Source of the DNA: Nocardioides sp. zg-1228
Lineage (GTDB): Bacteria; Actinomycetota; Actinomycetes; Propionibacteriales; Nocardioidaceae
NCBI RefSeq assembly: GCF_017086465.1
Contig: NZ_CP070961.1
Location: 2,542,001 to 2,606,000, forward strand
Reading direction: 5' to 3'
Length of the DNA stretch: 64,000 nucleotides
The translations under genes and the position numbers were made by a program. The notes under the pieces are model-generated. The model was not told where the DNA came from and did not search any database. It saw only the letters and a program-made list of their open reading frames with translations. Within the stretch, counting starts at the first letter, position 1. Every line of letters starts with the position of its first letter. Shown one piece after another: positions 7,603 to 16,907 of this stretch.

Positions 7603-9591
7603 TCAGACGCTGACGCCGTCGAGCACGGCGAGCACCTCGTCGGGCGTGGCGGCCGCCCGGAGGCGGGCCACCTGCGACTCATCGGCGAACACGGTCGCGA
7701 GCGAGCGGAGCAGGGCGAGGTGGTCGTCGCCGGCGCCGGCGATGCCGACCACGAAGGAGGCCTCCTTGCCGTTCCAGTCGATGCCGTCGTCGTAGCGGAC
7801 GAACGACAGCGCGGAGCGGTGGATCGCGCCCTTCGCCTCGTTGGTGCCGTGCGGGATCGCCAGGCCGTTGCCCATGTGGGTCGAGACCGATCGCTCCCGC
7901 TCGTGCATCGCCTCGACGTAGGACGGGTCGACCGCCCCGGCCGCGACCAGGAGCTCGCCCGCCTCGGTGATCGCGTCGTCGCGCGTGCGGGCCGAGCCGC
8001 CCAGCACGATGGAGTCGCGCGACAGCACGTCGCTCGTCGCGAGCCCACCGCCGTGGGCCGAGGCGCCCGGGGCCGCGTCGGTGGCGCCGTCCGGGTTGTC
8101 GTCCGGGGTGTCGTCCAGCATCTCCACGATCTCGTCGTAGCGGGGGCTGGCCATGAAGTTGTCCACCGAGACGTGCACCGCCGACGGCGTCTGCTGCCTG
8201 GCGCGGTCGGTGAGGTCCTGGTGGGTGACCACGAGGTCGTAGCTGTCGTCGAGGTTGCTGATGGCCTTGTTGACCACCGTGACGTCGCCGTGGCCCGCGT
8301 CCTGGATCTTCTTGCGCAGCACCGAGGCGCCCATCGCCGACGACCCCATGCCCGCATCGCAGGCGAAGGCGATCGAGTGGATCGGCCCGGAGCTGGCGCC
8401 CCGGCCGGCGAGTGCGCCACTGACCGACGACTTCTTGCCCTTGTTGGCCTCCATCTGCGCGGTGGCGGCGGCAAGGTCGCCGTCGTCGTCGGAGCGGTCG
8501 AGCTTGAGCAGCACCGCGGCGACGGCGAACGTGACCGCGGCCGAGGCGACGACCGACAGCGTCACGCCGAGGTAGCTGTCGCGGGCGGTCTGGGCGTACA
8601 CGGCGAAGATCGAGCCGGGCGCGGCCGGGGCCCGCAGGCCCACGTCGAGCGCGACGTTGATCGCGACCCCGGTCATGCCGCCCGCGATCATCGCCAGGAT
8701 CAGGCGGGGCTTCATCAGCACGTAGGGGAAGTAGATCTCGTGGATGCCGCCCAGGAACTCGATGATCGCGGCTCCGGGGGCGGTGGCCTTGGCCACGCCC
8801 CGGCCGAAGATCGAGTAGGCCATCAGCAGGCCGAGGCCGGGGCCGGGGTTGGCCTCGAGCAGGAACAGCACCGACTTCCCGGTCTCCGCCGCCTCGGTGA
8901 GGCCGAGCGGCGTCAGCACGCCGTGGTTGATGGCGTTGTTGAGGAAGAACACCTTGGCCGGCTCGATGAGCAACGAGGTCAGCGGCAGGAGGTTGTTGTC
9001 GACGAGCGTCTCGACGGCGTTGCCGAGGACGTCCATCACCTCGTTGACGACCGGCGCCACCCCGTAGAAGCCGACGAGCGCCATGACGAAGGCGACGATG
9101 CCGGCGGAGAACATGTTGACGAGCATCTCGAAGCCCGCCCGCACCTTGCCGTCCCACAGCGCGTCGAGCCGCTTCATCACGTAGGCGGCCAGGGGGCCCA
9201 GGATCATCGCGCCGATGAACATGTGGACCTGGCCCAGCGGCGGCTCGTCGGGCGGCAGGGTCGCGTTGAACTCCGCGACGAGCAGGTCGGAGCCGGCGAT
9301 GGCGCCCATCACGGCGAAGGCACCGACCACCGCACCACGGTCGCCGTGCACCATGCGGCCGCCCGTGCCGGCGATGAGGATCGGGAGCAGGTAGTGGATC
9401 GTCGGGCCGACCATCGTGGCCAGGTCGGCGTTGGGGAGCCAGCCGACGTCGATGAACAGGGCCGTGAGGAGTCCCCACGCGATCAGTGCCGGGATGTTGG
9501 GCATGATCATGTTGGAGAGGAACGTGCCGAACCGCTGCACGCGGACGCGCGCGCTGGTGCCGGACGCGGACGTGGAAGTCGTGGTCGCCAT
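7603..9591 (-). CDS. mtlA: PTS mannitol-type transporter, EIICBA
   Basis: Membrane permease that imports and phosphorylates a hexitol, most likely mannitol, using phosphate from HPr. Order in the 662 residues: EIIC membrane domain (about 20-365, with the conserved GGIHEIYFPYV near 281-291), EIIB with phosphoryl-accepting Cys411 in ACDAGMGSSAMGA, and EIIA with His581 in GNGLAIPHGTNEAK. The start ATG has GGAGGAC seven bases upstream. It is divergent from a zinc dehydrogenase gene and in the same cluster as ptsI, fru genes and ptsH. No mtlD or mtlR of the usual families is visible. Another hexitol substrate is possible. Confidence 0.9.
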   Translation of the reverse strand: MATTTSTSASGTSARVRVQRFGTFLSNMIMPNIPALIAWGLLTALFIDVGWLPNADLATMVGPTIHYLLPILIAGTGGRMVHGDRGAVVGAFAVMGAIAGSDLLVAEFNATLPPDEPPLGQVHMFIGAMILGPLAAYVMKRLDALWDGKVRAGFEMLVNMFSAGIVAFVMALVGFYGVAPVVNEVMDVLGNAVETLVDNNLLPLTSLLIEPAKVFFLNNAINHGVLTPLGLTEAAETGKSVLFLLEANPGPGLGLLMAYSIFGRGVAKATAPGAAIIEFLGGIHEIYFPYVLMKPRLILAMIAGGMTGVAINVALDVGLRAPAAPGSIFAVYAQTARDSYLGVTLSVVASAAVTFAVAAVLLKLDRSDDDGDLAAATAQMEANKGKKSSVSGALAGRGASSGPIHSIAFACDAGMGSSAMGASVLRKKIQDAGHGDVTVVNKAISNLDDSYDLVVTHQDLTDRARQQTPSAVHVSVDNFMASPRYDEIVEMLDDTPDDNPDGATDAAPGASAHGGGLATSDVLSRDSIVLGGSARTRDDAITEAGELLVAAGAVDPSYVEAMHERERSVSTHMGNGLAIPHGTNEAKGAIHRSALSFVRYDDGIDWNGKEASFVVGIAGAGDDHLALLRSLATVFADESQVARLRAAATPDEVLAVLDGVSV

Positions 9592-9665
9592 GCTGAGTCC
9601 TCCAGGTGAGCGCGAAGGTGAGCGCGGGGGTGAGCCCCATCACATGATGCAGCGATTAAACCTCA

Positions 9666-9697
9666 CGAACGGGCATGTTGCCAAGCGTTCGGGCATG
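9666..9697. promoter_or_regulatory. Direct/inverted repeat in the mtlA-dehydrogenase divergent promoter region
   Basis: CGAACGGGCATG (9666-9677) and CGTTCGGGCATG (9686-9697) are direct repeats spaced exactly 20 bases, two helical turns. CGAACG and CGTTCG are also inverted to each other. The 268-bp gap 9592-9859 has no ORF and must hold both promoters. These are candidates for a regulator-binding site; the regulator is unknown. Confidence 0.45.
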
Positions 9698-9859
9698 ATT
9701 GTCTGCCCGAGTGTGTGGCTTTCACCCCGGTTCACCGGTTAACGTGGTCAGCAGGACGCGACGCCGAGGACCCATCGGTGGGTGCCGACGGCGTCATGTC
9801 GCGCCCGTCCCCGGTCCTGCCGACCGATCCCCTGCCGACCACCACGAGAGGTACCCGCC

Positions 9860-10906
9860 ATGAAGGCCCTTCGCTTCTTCGCCCCCGAGGACGTCCGTCT
9901 CGTCGACGTGCCCGAGCCCGCATGCGGTCCCCGCGAGGTCAAGATCAAGGTGCGCAACTGCTCCACCTGCGGCACCGACGTGAAGATCAAGAAGAACGGC
10001 CACGTCAACATCACCGGCGAGACCACGATGGGCCACGAGGTCGCCGGCGAGGTCGTCGAGGTGGGCGCCGAGGCGCTCGGCGGCTTCCAGGTCGGCGACC
10101 GCGTGCAGTGCATCGCCGCCGTGCCGTGCGGCGAGTGCCACGAGTGTCGCAAGGGCTGGATGGAGGTCTGCCAGAACCAGACGTCGGTCGGCTACCAGTA
10201 CGACGGCGGGTTCGCCGAGTACATGATCGTGCCCGAGCAGGTGCTCAAGGTCGACGGCCTCAACCGCATCCCCGACAACGTCGGCTACGACGAGGCCTCC
10301 GCCGCCGAGCCGTTCGCGTGCGCCATCAACGCCCAGGAGCAGCTCGGCATCGAGGAGGGCGACTTCACCGTCGTCTTCGGCGCCGGACCCATCGGCTGCA
10401 TGCACATCCGCATCGCCCGCGGCGTCCACAAGGTCGGCACCGTCGTGCTCGTCGACATCAACGAGGCGCGGCTCGCGATGTCGGCCGACGCCGTCCAGCC
10501 CGACCACGTCATCAACGCCTCCGAGGTCGACGTGGTGGAGAAGGTCATGGAGCTCACCGGCGGCCGCGGTGCGGACATCGTCATCACCGCCACCCCGGCC
10601 AACATCACCCAGGAGCAGGCCATCGCGATGGCCGCCCGCCAGGGCCGGATCTCCTTCTTCGGCGGCCTGCCCAAGACCGACCCCTACATCAAGGCCGACT
10701 CCAACCTGATCCACTACCGCCAGCTGCACGTCCACGGCGCCAACGGCTCCTCCCCCGAGCACAACAAGCGGGCGCTGGAGTACATCTCCACCGGCCAGGT
10801 GCCGGTCAAGGACCTGATCACCAGGCACGTGCCCCTCGACGACGTGATGAGCGTCTTCGACATCGTCGCCAAGGGCGAGGCGATCAAGGTCACCGTCGAG
10901 CCCTGA
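9860..10906 (+). CDS. Zinc-dependent medium-chain dehydrogenase (polyol/polyol-phosphate type)
   Basis: A 348-residue MDR-family dehydrogenase. The catalytic zinc site is Cys in NCSTCGTD and His in MGHEV; the structural zinc loop CGECHECRKGWMEVC has the exact C-x2-C-x2-C-x7-C spacing. The Rossmann motif GAGPIG is followed by VLVDIN, and the Asp suggests NAD rather than NADP. The ATG at 9860 has GAGAGG upstream. Its divergent arrangement with the mannitol-type EII suggests it oxidises the imported hexitol phosphate in place of a classical MtlD. Sorbitol- and threonine-dehydrogenase-like enzymes share this architecture, so the substrate is inference. Confidence 0.85.
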   Translation: MKALRFFAPEDVRLVDVPEPACGPREVKIKVRNCSTCGTDVKIKKNGHVNITGETTMGHEVAGEVVEVGAEALGGFQVGDRVQCIAAVPCGECHECRKGWMEVCQNQTSVGYQYDGGFAEYMIVPEQVLKVDGLNRIPDNVGYDEASAAEPFACAINAQEQLGIEEGDFTVVFGAGPIGCMHIRIARGVHKVGTVVLVDINEARLAMSADAVQPDHVINASEVDVVEKVMELTGGRGADIVITATPANITQEQAIAMAARQGRISFFGGLPKTDPYIKADSNLIHYRQLHVHGANGSSPEHNKRALEYISTGQVPVKDLITRHVPLDDVMSVFDIVAKGEAIKVTVEP

Positions 10907-10927
10907 CGCCCGGGTGCCCTCGGGGGC

Positions 10928-12619
10928 TCAGTGCCCGAGCAGCTCCCGCACGGCGGCGCGTCCGGCCATCGGGTCGGGCGCGCCGAGTGCCGCCTCGGCG
11001 GCGGCCTCGCAGGTGTCGAGGCTGACCTTGCCCAGCTGGGCGCCGACCGGGCGGACGGCGCGGGCGGCCATCGAGAGCGAGGAGATGCCCATCCCGATCA
11101 GCGCGGTCGCGAGGAGCGGGTCGGCGGCGGCCTCGCCGCACACGCCGACCGGCTTGCCGGCCTCGGTGCCGGCGTGGGCGGTGATCGCGATCAGCTGGAG
11201 GACGGCGGGCTGCCAGGGATCGGTGAGGTGGGCCAGGTCGGTGGCCATCCGGTCCGCGGCCATCGCGTACTGGGTGAGGTCGTTGGTGCCGATCGAGAGG
11301 AAGTCGACGACCTGGAGCATCCGGTGGGCCAGCAGCGCCGCGCTCGGGATCTCCACCATCACCCCCGCCTTCAGCCCGCGGTCGCGGACCCGCCCGGCGA
11401 AGTCGGCGGCCTCGGTGACGGTCGCGACCATCGGCGCCATCACCCGCGTGTCGGTGCCGGTGCGCTCTGCGGCGAGGGCGATGGCGTCGAGCTGGCGGTC
11501 CATCAGGCCGGGGTTGTCATAGCTCAGCCGCAAGCCGCGCACGCCGAGCGCCGGGTTCTCCTCGCCCGAGCGGGTGGCGAACGCGATCGGCTTGTCCGAC
11601 CCGGCGTCGAGGGTGCGTACGACGACGTAGCGCCCGTCGGAGTAGGGCGCCAGGACCTCGGCGTAGATGTCGGCCTGCTCCTCCACGCTGGGCTCGTCCC
11701 TGCGGTTGAGGAAGCACAGCTCGGTGCGGAACAGCCCGACGCCCTGCACGGGCTCCTCGCTGGCCGACTCGGCCGACGGTCCGTCGGCGACGTTGGCCAG
11801 CAGCTTGACCGGCAGGCCGTCGGAGGTGGCGGCGGGACCGCTCCAGCCGGCGAGCTCCGCGCGCAGGCGACGGCTCTCGTCGACGCGGTCGCGGGCCGCC
11901 TCGGGGTCGGCGCCCTGCTCGATGGTGCCGGCCTCGCCGTCGACGACGACGAAGGCGCCCTCGGGGACGGACAGGACGCCCGCCGCGCCGACCACGCACG
12001 GGATGCCGAGCTGACGGGCGATGATCGCAGTGTGGCTGGTGGCGCCGCCCCGCTCGGTGACCAGCGCCGTGACCAGGTCGGGGTCGAGGCCGGAGGTGTC
12101 GCTGGGCGCGAGGTCCTCGGCGACCAGGACGGACGGCTCGGTCGGCGTCGGCACGCCCGGCGCGGGCTCGCCGACGAGGTGGGCCACGAGGCGGCGCTCG
12201 ATGTCGCGCAGGTCGGCGACGCGCTCGGCCATCAGGCCGCCCATGTTGGTGAAGATCGTGACGAACTGCTCGACGGCTCCCTGCACGGCCGTCACCACGC
12301 CCTGGCCCGACTCGAGGTTCTTCGCCACGGCCGAGCGCAGCCCCTTGTCACTGGCCAGCCCCGCGCTGGCGGTCAGCACCTCGGCGGCCGCGCCCTGCGC
12401 GGCGTCGGCCTTGTCGGTGTACGTCCTCGCGACGGCACCCACCGCCTCGTCGTAGGCCGCGAGCGCCGCGCCGGCGTCGGCGAAGTCGCCGTCACCGAAG
12501 CGCTCGATCGCGTCGGGCGAGACCTCGCCGCGCACGTGGAGGACGGGACCGGCGGCGATCCCCGGGACGACCGGAGTGCCGCGGAGGGTGGTCTCGGACG
12601 TCTCGGCCGATGTGGTCAT
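10928..12619 (-). CDS. ptsI: PTS enzyme I (phosphoenolpyruvate-protein phosphotransferase)
   Basis: General PTS enzyme: transfers phosphate from PEP to itself at His and then to HPr, in the cytoplasm. The 563 residues include the phosphohistidine motif GGATSHTAII with His196, the PEP-binding barrel with LFRTELCFLNR and GIGTNDLTQY, and Cys in VGVCGEAAADP near the C-terminus. The start at 12619 (MTTSAETSETTLRG) has no ribosome-binding site but follows TACGGT by six bases, so the mRNA is probably leaderless. It is divergent from fruR and shares a palindromic site with it. PtsH is 4 kb away in the same cluster. Confidence 0.96.
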   Translation of the reverse strand: MTTSAETSETTLRGTPVVPGIAAGPVLHVRGEVSPDAIERFGDGDFADAGAALAAYDEAVGAVARTYTDKADAAQGAAAEVLTASAGLASDKGLRSAVAKNLESGQGVVTAVQGAVEQFVTIFTNMGGLMAERVADLRDIERRLVAHLVGEPAPGVPTPTEPSVLVAEDLAPSDTSGLDPDLVTALVTERGGATSHTAIIARQLGIPCVVGAAGVLSVPEGAFVVVDGEAGTIEQGADPEAARDRVDESRRLRAELAGWSGPAATSDGLPVKLLANVADGPSAESASEEPVQGVGLFRTELCFLNRRDEPSVEEQADIYAEVLAPYSDGRYVVVRTLDAGSDKPIAFATRSGEENPALGVRGLRLSYDNPGLMDRQLDAIALAAERTGTDTRVMAPMVATVTEAADFAGRVRDRGLKAGVMVEIPSAALLAHRMLQVVDFLSIGTNDLTQYAMAADRMATDLAHLTDPWQPAVLQLIAITAHAGTEAGKPVGVCGEAAADPLLATALIGMGISSLSMAARAVRPVGAQLGKVSLDTCEAAAEAALGAPDPMAGRAAVRELLGH

Positions 12620-12631
12620 GAACACACCGTA
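12620..12631 (-). promoter_or_regulatory. Leaderless -10 box of ptsI
   Basis: TACGGT-N6-ATG on the minus strand. Transcription starting 6-7 bases after the box would begin at the ATG. Confidence 0.5.
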
Positions 12632-12641
12632 GAACACGGGA

Positions 12642-12673
12642 TGCTTGACAAGCAACACATTCGGGACTAAAAC
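12642..12673 (+). promoter_or_regulatory. fruR promoter overlapping a 13-bp palindrome
   Basis: TGCTTGACAAGCA (12642-12654) is a perfect palindrome around a central A. It contains TTGACA (12645-12650), which with TAAAAC (12668-12673) makes a 17-bp-spaced promoter reading into fruR. The palindrome also lies 11 bases upstream of the ptsI -10 box on the other strand. It is a good candidate for a FruR operator controlling both directions. Confidence 0.5.
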
Positions 12674-12711
12674 AACATATACACAGATGTCTCGGGAGGG
12701 GGTGGACCCGC

Positions 12712-13479
12712 ATGTACGCGGAGGAGCGACAGCAGGCGATGGCCCACCTGATCAGCCGGCGCGGCCGGCTCTCGGTCGTCCAGCTGGCCCAGGAGTACGC
12801 GGTCACCACCGAGACCGTGCGCCGCGACCTGTCCACCCTCGACCGGATGGGCCTGGTCCGGCGCGTCCACGGCGGCGCGGTCCCCGCGGGATCGCTGACG
12901 GTGATCGAGTCGGGCATCGGCGAGCGCGACCAGGCCAACACGCAGGCCAAGGAGGCGATCGCCAGCGCCGCGGTGGCCCTCCTCCCGCCGCCCGACTCCG
13001 TGGTGGTCATCGACGCGGGCAGCACGACCGCGCGCTTCGCGGCAGCGCTCCCCCGCGACCACCGGCTCACCGTCATCACCCACGCAGTGCCGGTCGCCAC
13101 CCGCCTCGCCGGCCTGCCGCAGATCGAGCTCCACCTCCTGCCGGGCAAGGTGCGGCCCACGACCCACGCGGCCGTCGGCGCCGAGACCGTCGCGGCGCTG
13201 GCCGAGCTGCGCGCCGACGCGGCGTTCATCGCCACCAACGGCCTGGCCGTCGGCCACGGGCTCACCACCCCCGACAGCGACGAGGCCGCGACCAAGCGCG
13301 CGATGATCGCCTGCGCCCGCAGGACGGTCGTCCTGGCCGACTCCACCAAGCTGGGGGTCGAGACGGCGGTCCGCTTCGCGACCCTCGACAGCATCGACGC
13401 GCTCGTCACCGACAGCGACATCGAGCCCGGCGACCGGCGCGCGCTCGAGTCCGCCGGGATCGAGCTGGTGGTCGCATGA
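12712..13479 (+). CDS. fruR: DeoR-family repressor of the fructose operon
   Basis: A 255-residue DeoR-type regulator. The winged helix-turn-helix spans about residues 5-57 (SVVQLAQEYAVTTETVRRDL), followed by the RVHGGAV signature and a sugar-phosphate-sensing DeoRC domain (VVIDAGSTT, FIATNGL, ADSTKLG). Such proteins usually respond to fructose-1-phosphate or a related sugar phosphate. The start has GGGAGGGGG upstream. It overlaps fruK by four bases (ATGA), so the regulator is the first gene of the operon it probably controls. A palindrome upstream may be its operator. Confidence 0.9.
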   Translation: MYAEERQQAMAHLISRRGRLSVVQLAQEYAVTTETVRRDLSTLDRMGLVRRVHGGAVPAGSLTVIESGIGERDQANTQAKEAIASAAVALLPPPDSVVVIDAGSTTARFAAALPRDHRLTVITHAVPVATRLAGLPQIELHLLPGKVRPTTHAAVGAETVAALAELRADAAFIATNGLAVGHGLTTPDSDEAATKRAMIACARRTVVLADSTKLGVETAVRFATLDSIDALVTDSDIEPGDRRALESAGIELVVA

Positions 13480-14429
13480 TCCTGACCCTGACGCCCAACC
13501 CGAGCATCGATCGCACGGTCGCCCTCGACGGCGAGCTGACCCGCGGGCAGGTGCACCGGGTCGCCTCGGTGACCTCCCAGGCCGGCGGCAAGGGCGTCAA
13601 CATCTCCCGGGCCGCCGTCAGCGCCGACATCCCCAGCATCGCCGTGGTCCCCGCCGCCAAGGACGACCCGTTCGTCCTCGAGCTGCTCGGCGCCGGCATC
13701 GACTGCCGGCCCGTCCCGCCCGCCGGCGACGTGCGGGTCAACCTCACCATCACCGAGCCCGACGGCACCACGACCAAGCTCAACTCCCCCGGCGCCCCCG
13801 TGCTCCCGCTCCACTGCGAGCTGATGGCCCAGGCCGTGCTGGTCCGCGGCGGCACCGCCGACTGGACGGTCCTGGCCGGGTCGTTGCCCGCGGGCGCCCC
13901 GGCCGACTTCTACGCCGATCTCGTACGACGCCTGCGCAAGGTCGGCGGCCGGGTGGCCGTCGACACCAGCGAGGCGCCCCTGCTGGCGCTGGTCGACGCC
14001 CTGCCCGACGCCGCACCCGACCTGATGAAGCCCAACGGCGACGAGCTGGCGTCGTTCACCGGTGGCGACCCCGACCAGCTCGAGGCCGACCCCCGCGCCG
14101 CGGCAGCCGCCGCACGCCGGCTGGTCGAGCGTGGCGTCGGCGCCGTCCTGGCCACCCTCGGGGGTCACGGTGCCGTGCTGGTCACGCCCGAGGGCGCCTG
14201 GCACGCGGCGCCGCCGCCCACCACGGTCGTCAGCACCGTCGGTGCCGGCGACTCCAGTCTCTTCGGCTACGTGCTCGGCGACGTCAGGGGGCTGTCCGCC
14301 CCCGAGCGCCTGGCACTGGCCGTGGCCTACGGCAGCGCCGCCGCGGGCCTGCCCGGCACGACCATCCCCCTGCCGTCGCAGCTCCGCACGGAGCTGGTCG
14401 CCGTCACCGCCCTCGGAGGCACCCCATGA
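13476..14429 (+). CDS. fruK: 1-phosphofructokinase
   Basis: Phosphorylates fructose-1-phosphate to fructose-1,6-bisphosphate with ATP. The 317-residue PfkB-family protein starts with MILTLTPNPSIDRT, typical of FruK, contains the GGKGVN substrate loop near residue 38 and the anion-hole/catalytic motif TVGAGDS with Asp259. It overlaps fruR at its start and fruA at its end, each by an ATGA, implying translational coupling of FruR-FruK-FruA. A tagatose-6-phosphate kinase is the nearest alternative but the neighbours favour fructose. Confidence 0.95.
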   Translation: MILTLTPNPSIDRTVALDGELTRGQVHRVASVTSQAGGKGVNISRAAVSADIPSIAVVPAAKDDPFVLELLGAGIDCRPVPPAGDVRVNLTITEPDGTTTKLNSPGAPVLPLHCELMAQAVLVRGGTADWTVLAGSLPAGAPADFYADLVRRLRKVGGRVAVDTSEAPLLALVDALPDAAPDLMKPNGDELASFTGGDPDQLEADPRAAAAAARRLVERGVGAVLATLGGHGAVLVTPEGAWHAAPPPTTVVSTVGAGDSSLFGYVLGDVRGLSAPERLALAVAYGSAAAGLPGTTIPLPSQLRTELVAVTALGGTP

Positions 14430-16588
14430 CCTCGCTCATCACCACCGACCTCGTCCGGCTCGGCGCCGGGTGGGGCTCCGACAAGCACGACGTGATCCGC
14501 GCCCTCGCCGACGTCGTCGACGACGCCGGCCGGGCCACCAGCAAGGACCAGCTCGTCGCGGACGCGTTCGCGCGCGAGGAGACCTCGGCGACCGGCCTGC
14601 CGGGCGGCATCGCGATCCCGCACTGTCGTACGTCCGGGGTCGAGGTGCCGACGCTGGCCTTCGCCCGCCTCGAGCCTCCGGTCGACTTCGGCGCCAAGGA
14701 CGGCCCGGCCGACCTCGCCTTCCTGATCGCCGCCCCCGCGGGCGGCGACGCCGACCACCTCACCATCCTCACCAAGCTCGCCCGGGCGCTCGTCAAGCCC
14801 GCCTTCACCGACGCGCTCCGCTCCGCCGGGAGCGCGGAGGAGGTCGTCGACCTGGTCGCCCACGAGCTGGGCGAGCCGGCGCCGGCGGCGAAGGCCGCCG
14901 TGCCGGCGTCCGGTGCGCCCTCGGGCGCGGCGACGCCGGGCGGCGCCGAGACCACCGACCCCGCGCAGGCGAGCACCGGCACCCCGTCCGACGGCGGTGC
15001 GGGCGCCGACCCCGCCGCGACCTCGGCCGCAGCCCCGGCCGGCACGACGTCCCTCGTCGCGGTCACGTCCTGCCCGACCGGCATCGCCCACACCTACATG
15101 GCGGCCGAGGCGCTCGAGGCGGCCGCCGAGCGCGCGGGGGTCCCCCTCCAGGTCGAGACGCAGGGCTCTGCCGGCTCGACCCCCCTCTCCCCCGACACCA
15201 TCGCCGCGGCCGGCGCGGTGATCTTCGCCGTCGACGTGGGCGTACGCGACCGCTCCCGCTTCGCGGGCAAGCCGATGGTGACCTCGGGCGTGAAGCGTCC
15301 GATCGACGACGCCGACGCGATGATCGCCGAGGCGCTGCGCTACGCCGCCGACCCGGCGTCGGCGCCGAGGGTCGAGGGCGAGGCGGGTGGCGCCTCCGAG
15401 GGCACGGGCAGCGCCGGGCAGGAGACCTGGGGCGGTCGCACCCGGCGCGTGCTGATGACCGGCGTGTCCTACATGATCCCCTTCGTCGCCGCCGGTGGCC
15501 TGATGATCGCCCTCGGCTTCCTGCTCAGCGGCTACGAGATCGTCGACCACGCCCGGGACATCCTGCTCGAGAACTCCTTCACCAACCTGCCCGACGCCTC
15601 GGCGATCGGGCTCGACCACGCGCTGCTGGGCTCGGACTTCCTGGCCTACATCGGGGCGCTCCTGCTGATCATCGGCCAGACCGCCTTCGCCTTCTTCATC
15701 CCCGCCCTGGCGGGCTACATCGCCTACGCCATCGCGGACCGCCCCGGCATCGCGCCGGGCTTCGTGATGGGCGGCCTCGCCTCCAACGTGCTCCAGGTGA
15801 GCGGCGACTCCCCCTACCCGGCGACCGGCTTCATCGGCGCGATCGTCGGCGGCGTGCTGGCCGGCCTCATCGCCCACTGGCTCGCCGGGCGCAAGGTGCC
15901 CGCCTGGGCCCGCGGGCTGATGCCGGTGCTCGTCATCCCACTGGTCACCAGCATCGTCGCGGGCTTCTTGATGCTCGTCGTCTTCGGGCGACCGATCGCC
16001 TGGCTGATGGGCCAGCTCGAGGACGGCCTCAACTCGTTGAGCGGCGGCAGCGCCGTCCTGCTCGGCGTCATCCTCGGGCTGATGATGGCCTTCGACATGG
16101 GCGGCCCGCTCAACAAGGTGGCCTACAGCTTCGCCGCCGCCGGCGTGGGCGGCGCCGCCCTGACCACCGACGCCCCCGAGCTGCGCATCATGGCCGCGGT
16201 CATGCTCGCCGGCATGGTCCCCCCGATCGCCCTGGCCCTCGCGACCGTGCTGCGACCCGGTCTCTTCTCCGCCGCTGAGCGCGAGAACGGCAAGGCCGGA
16301 TGGCTGCTGGGCGCCTCGTTCATCACCGAGGGCGCGATCCCGTTCGCGGCGGCCGACCCACTGCGCGTCATCCCGGCGATCATGGCGGGCAGCGCCGTGA
16401 CCGGTGGCCTCTCGATGGCGATGGACGTCGGCGTCCGAGCTCCCCACGGCGGGATCTTCGTCCTGTTCGCCGTCGACGGCGTGCTGGGCTACCTCATCGC
16501 CCTCGCCGCCGGTGTCGTCGTCGGCGCCGTGCTCGTCATCCTGCTCAAGAGCATGGGCCGCCGCGACGCGGACGTCGCTACTGTCTGA
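14426..16588 (+). CDS. fruA: PTS fructose transporter, EIIABC
   Basis: Imports fructose and yields fructose-1-phosphate. The 720 residues hold EIIA (about 1-150, phosphoryl His66 in GGIAIPHCRTS), an Ala/Pro/Gly-rich linker (150-205), EIIB with Cys216 in VAVTSCPTGIAHTYMA, and an EIIC membrane domain from about residue 330 (MTGVSYMIPFVAAGG) to the C-terminus. The fused A-B-C order in one chain is typical of actinobacterial fructose permeases. The start overlaps fruK by four bases. ptsH follows after 57 bases. Confidence 0.96.
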   Translation: MTSLITTDLVRLGAGWGSDKHDVIRALADVVDDAGRATSKDQLVADAFAREETSATGLPGGIAIPHCRTSGVEVPTLAFARLEPPVDFGAKDGPADLAFLIAAPAGGDADHLTILTKLARALVKPAFTDALRSAGSAEEVVDLVAHELGEPAPAAKAAVPASGAPSGAATPGGAETTDPAQASTGTPSDGGAGADPAATSAAAPAGTTSLVAVTSCPTGIAHTYMAAEALEAAAERAGVPLQVETQGSAGSTPLSPDTIAAAGAVIFAVDVGVRDRSRFAGKPMVTSGVKRPIDDADAMIAEALRYAADPASAPRVEGEAGGASEGTGSAGQETWGGRTRRVLMTGVSYMIPFVAAGGLMIALGFLLSGYEIVDHARDILLENSFTNLPDASAIGLDHALLGSDFLAYIGALLLIIGQTAFAFFIPALAGYIAYAIADRPGIAPGFVMGGLASNVLQVSGDSPYPATGFIGAIVGGVLAGLIAHWLAGRKVPAWARGLMPVLVIPLVTSIVAGFLMLVVFGRPIAWLMGQLEDGLNSLSGGSAVLLGVILGLMMAFDMGGPLNKVAYSFAAAGVGGAALTTDAPELRIMAAVMLAGMVPPIALALATVLRPGLFSAAERENGKAGWLLGASFITEGAIPFAAADPLRVIPAIMAGSAVTGGLSMAMDVGVRAPHGGIFVLFAVDGVLGYLIALAAGVVVGAVLVILLKSMGRRDADVATV

Positions 16589-16645
16589 AGCACCCATCCC
16601 GCCCAGCCAGACCGCCCAGCCCAGACCTGTCCCTCGAGGAGAACC

Positions 16646-16888
16646 ATGCCCACCAAGTCCGTCGTCGTCGGATCAGCCGTCGGCCTCCACGCCCGTCCCG
16701 CCGCCATCATCGCCGAGAAGGCGGCCGAGCTCGGCTCGGAGGTGACCATCAACGGCGTCGACGCCAGCTCCTCGCTGATGATCATGACCCTGGGCGCCGG
16801 CAACGGCGACACGGTCGAGGTCGCCGGCGACGACCAGTCCGCGGTCGACACCATCGCGGCGCTGGTCGAGCAGGACCTCGACGCCTGA
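16646..16888 (+). CDS. ptsH: PTS phosphocarrier protein HPr
   Basis: HPr carries phosphate from enzyme I to the EIIA domains. The 80 residues contain the active site GLHARPA with His15 and the SSSLMIMTLGA helix. The position of the Firmicutes regulatory Ser46 is occupied by Met in this numbering, with Ser at 41-43. The start has GAGGAG upstream. It is the last gene of the fruR-fruK-fruA-ptsH run and so is likely induced with fructose. Confidence 0.97.
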   Translation: MPTKSVVVGSAVGLHARPAAIIAEKAAELGSEVTINGVDASSSLMIMTLGAGNGDTVEVAGDDQSAVDTIAALVEQDLDA

Positions 16889-16907
16889 GCCCCCGGCGGG
16901 TGCCGCG

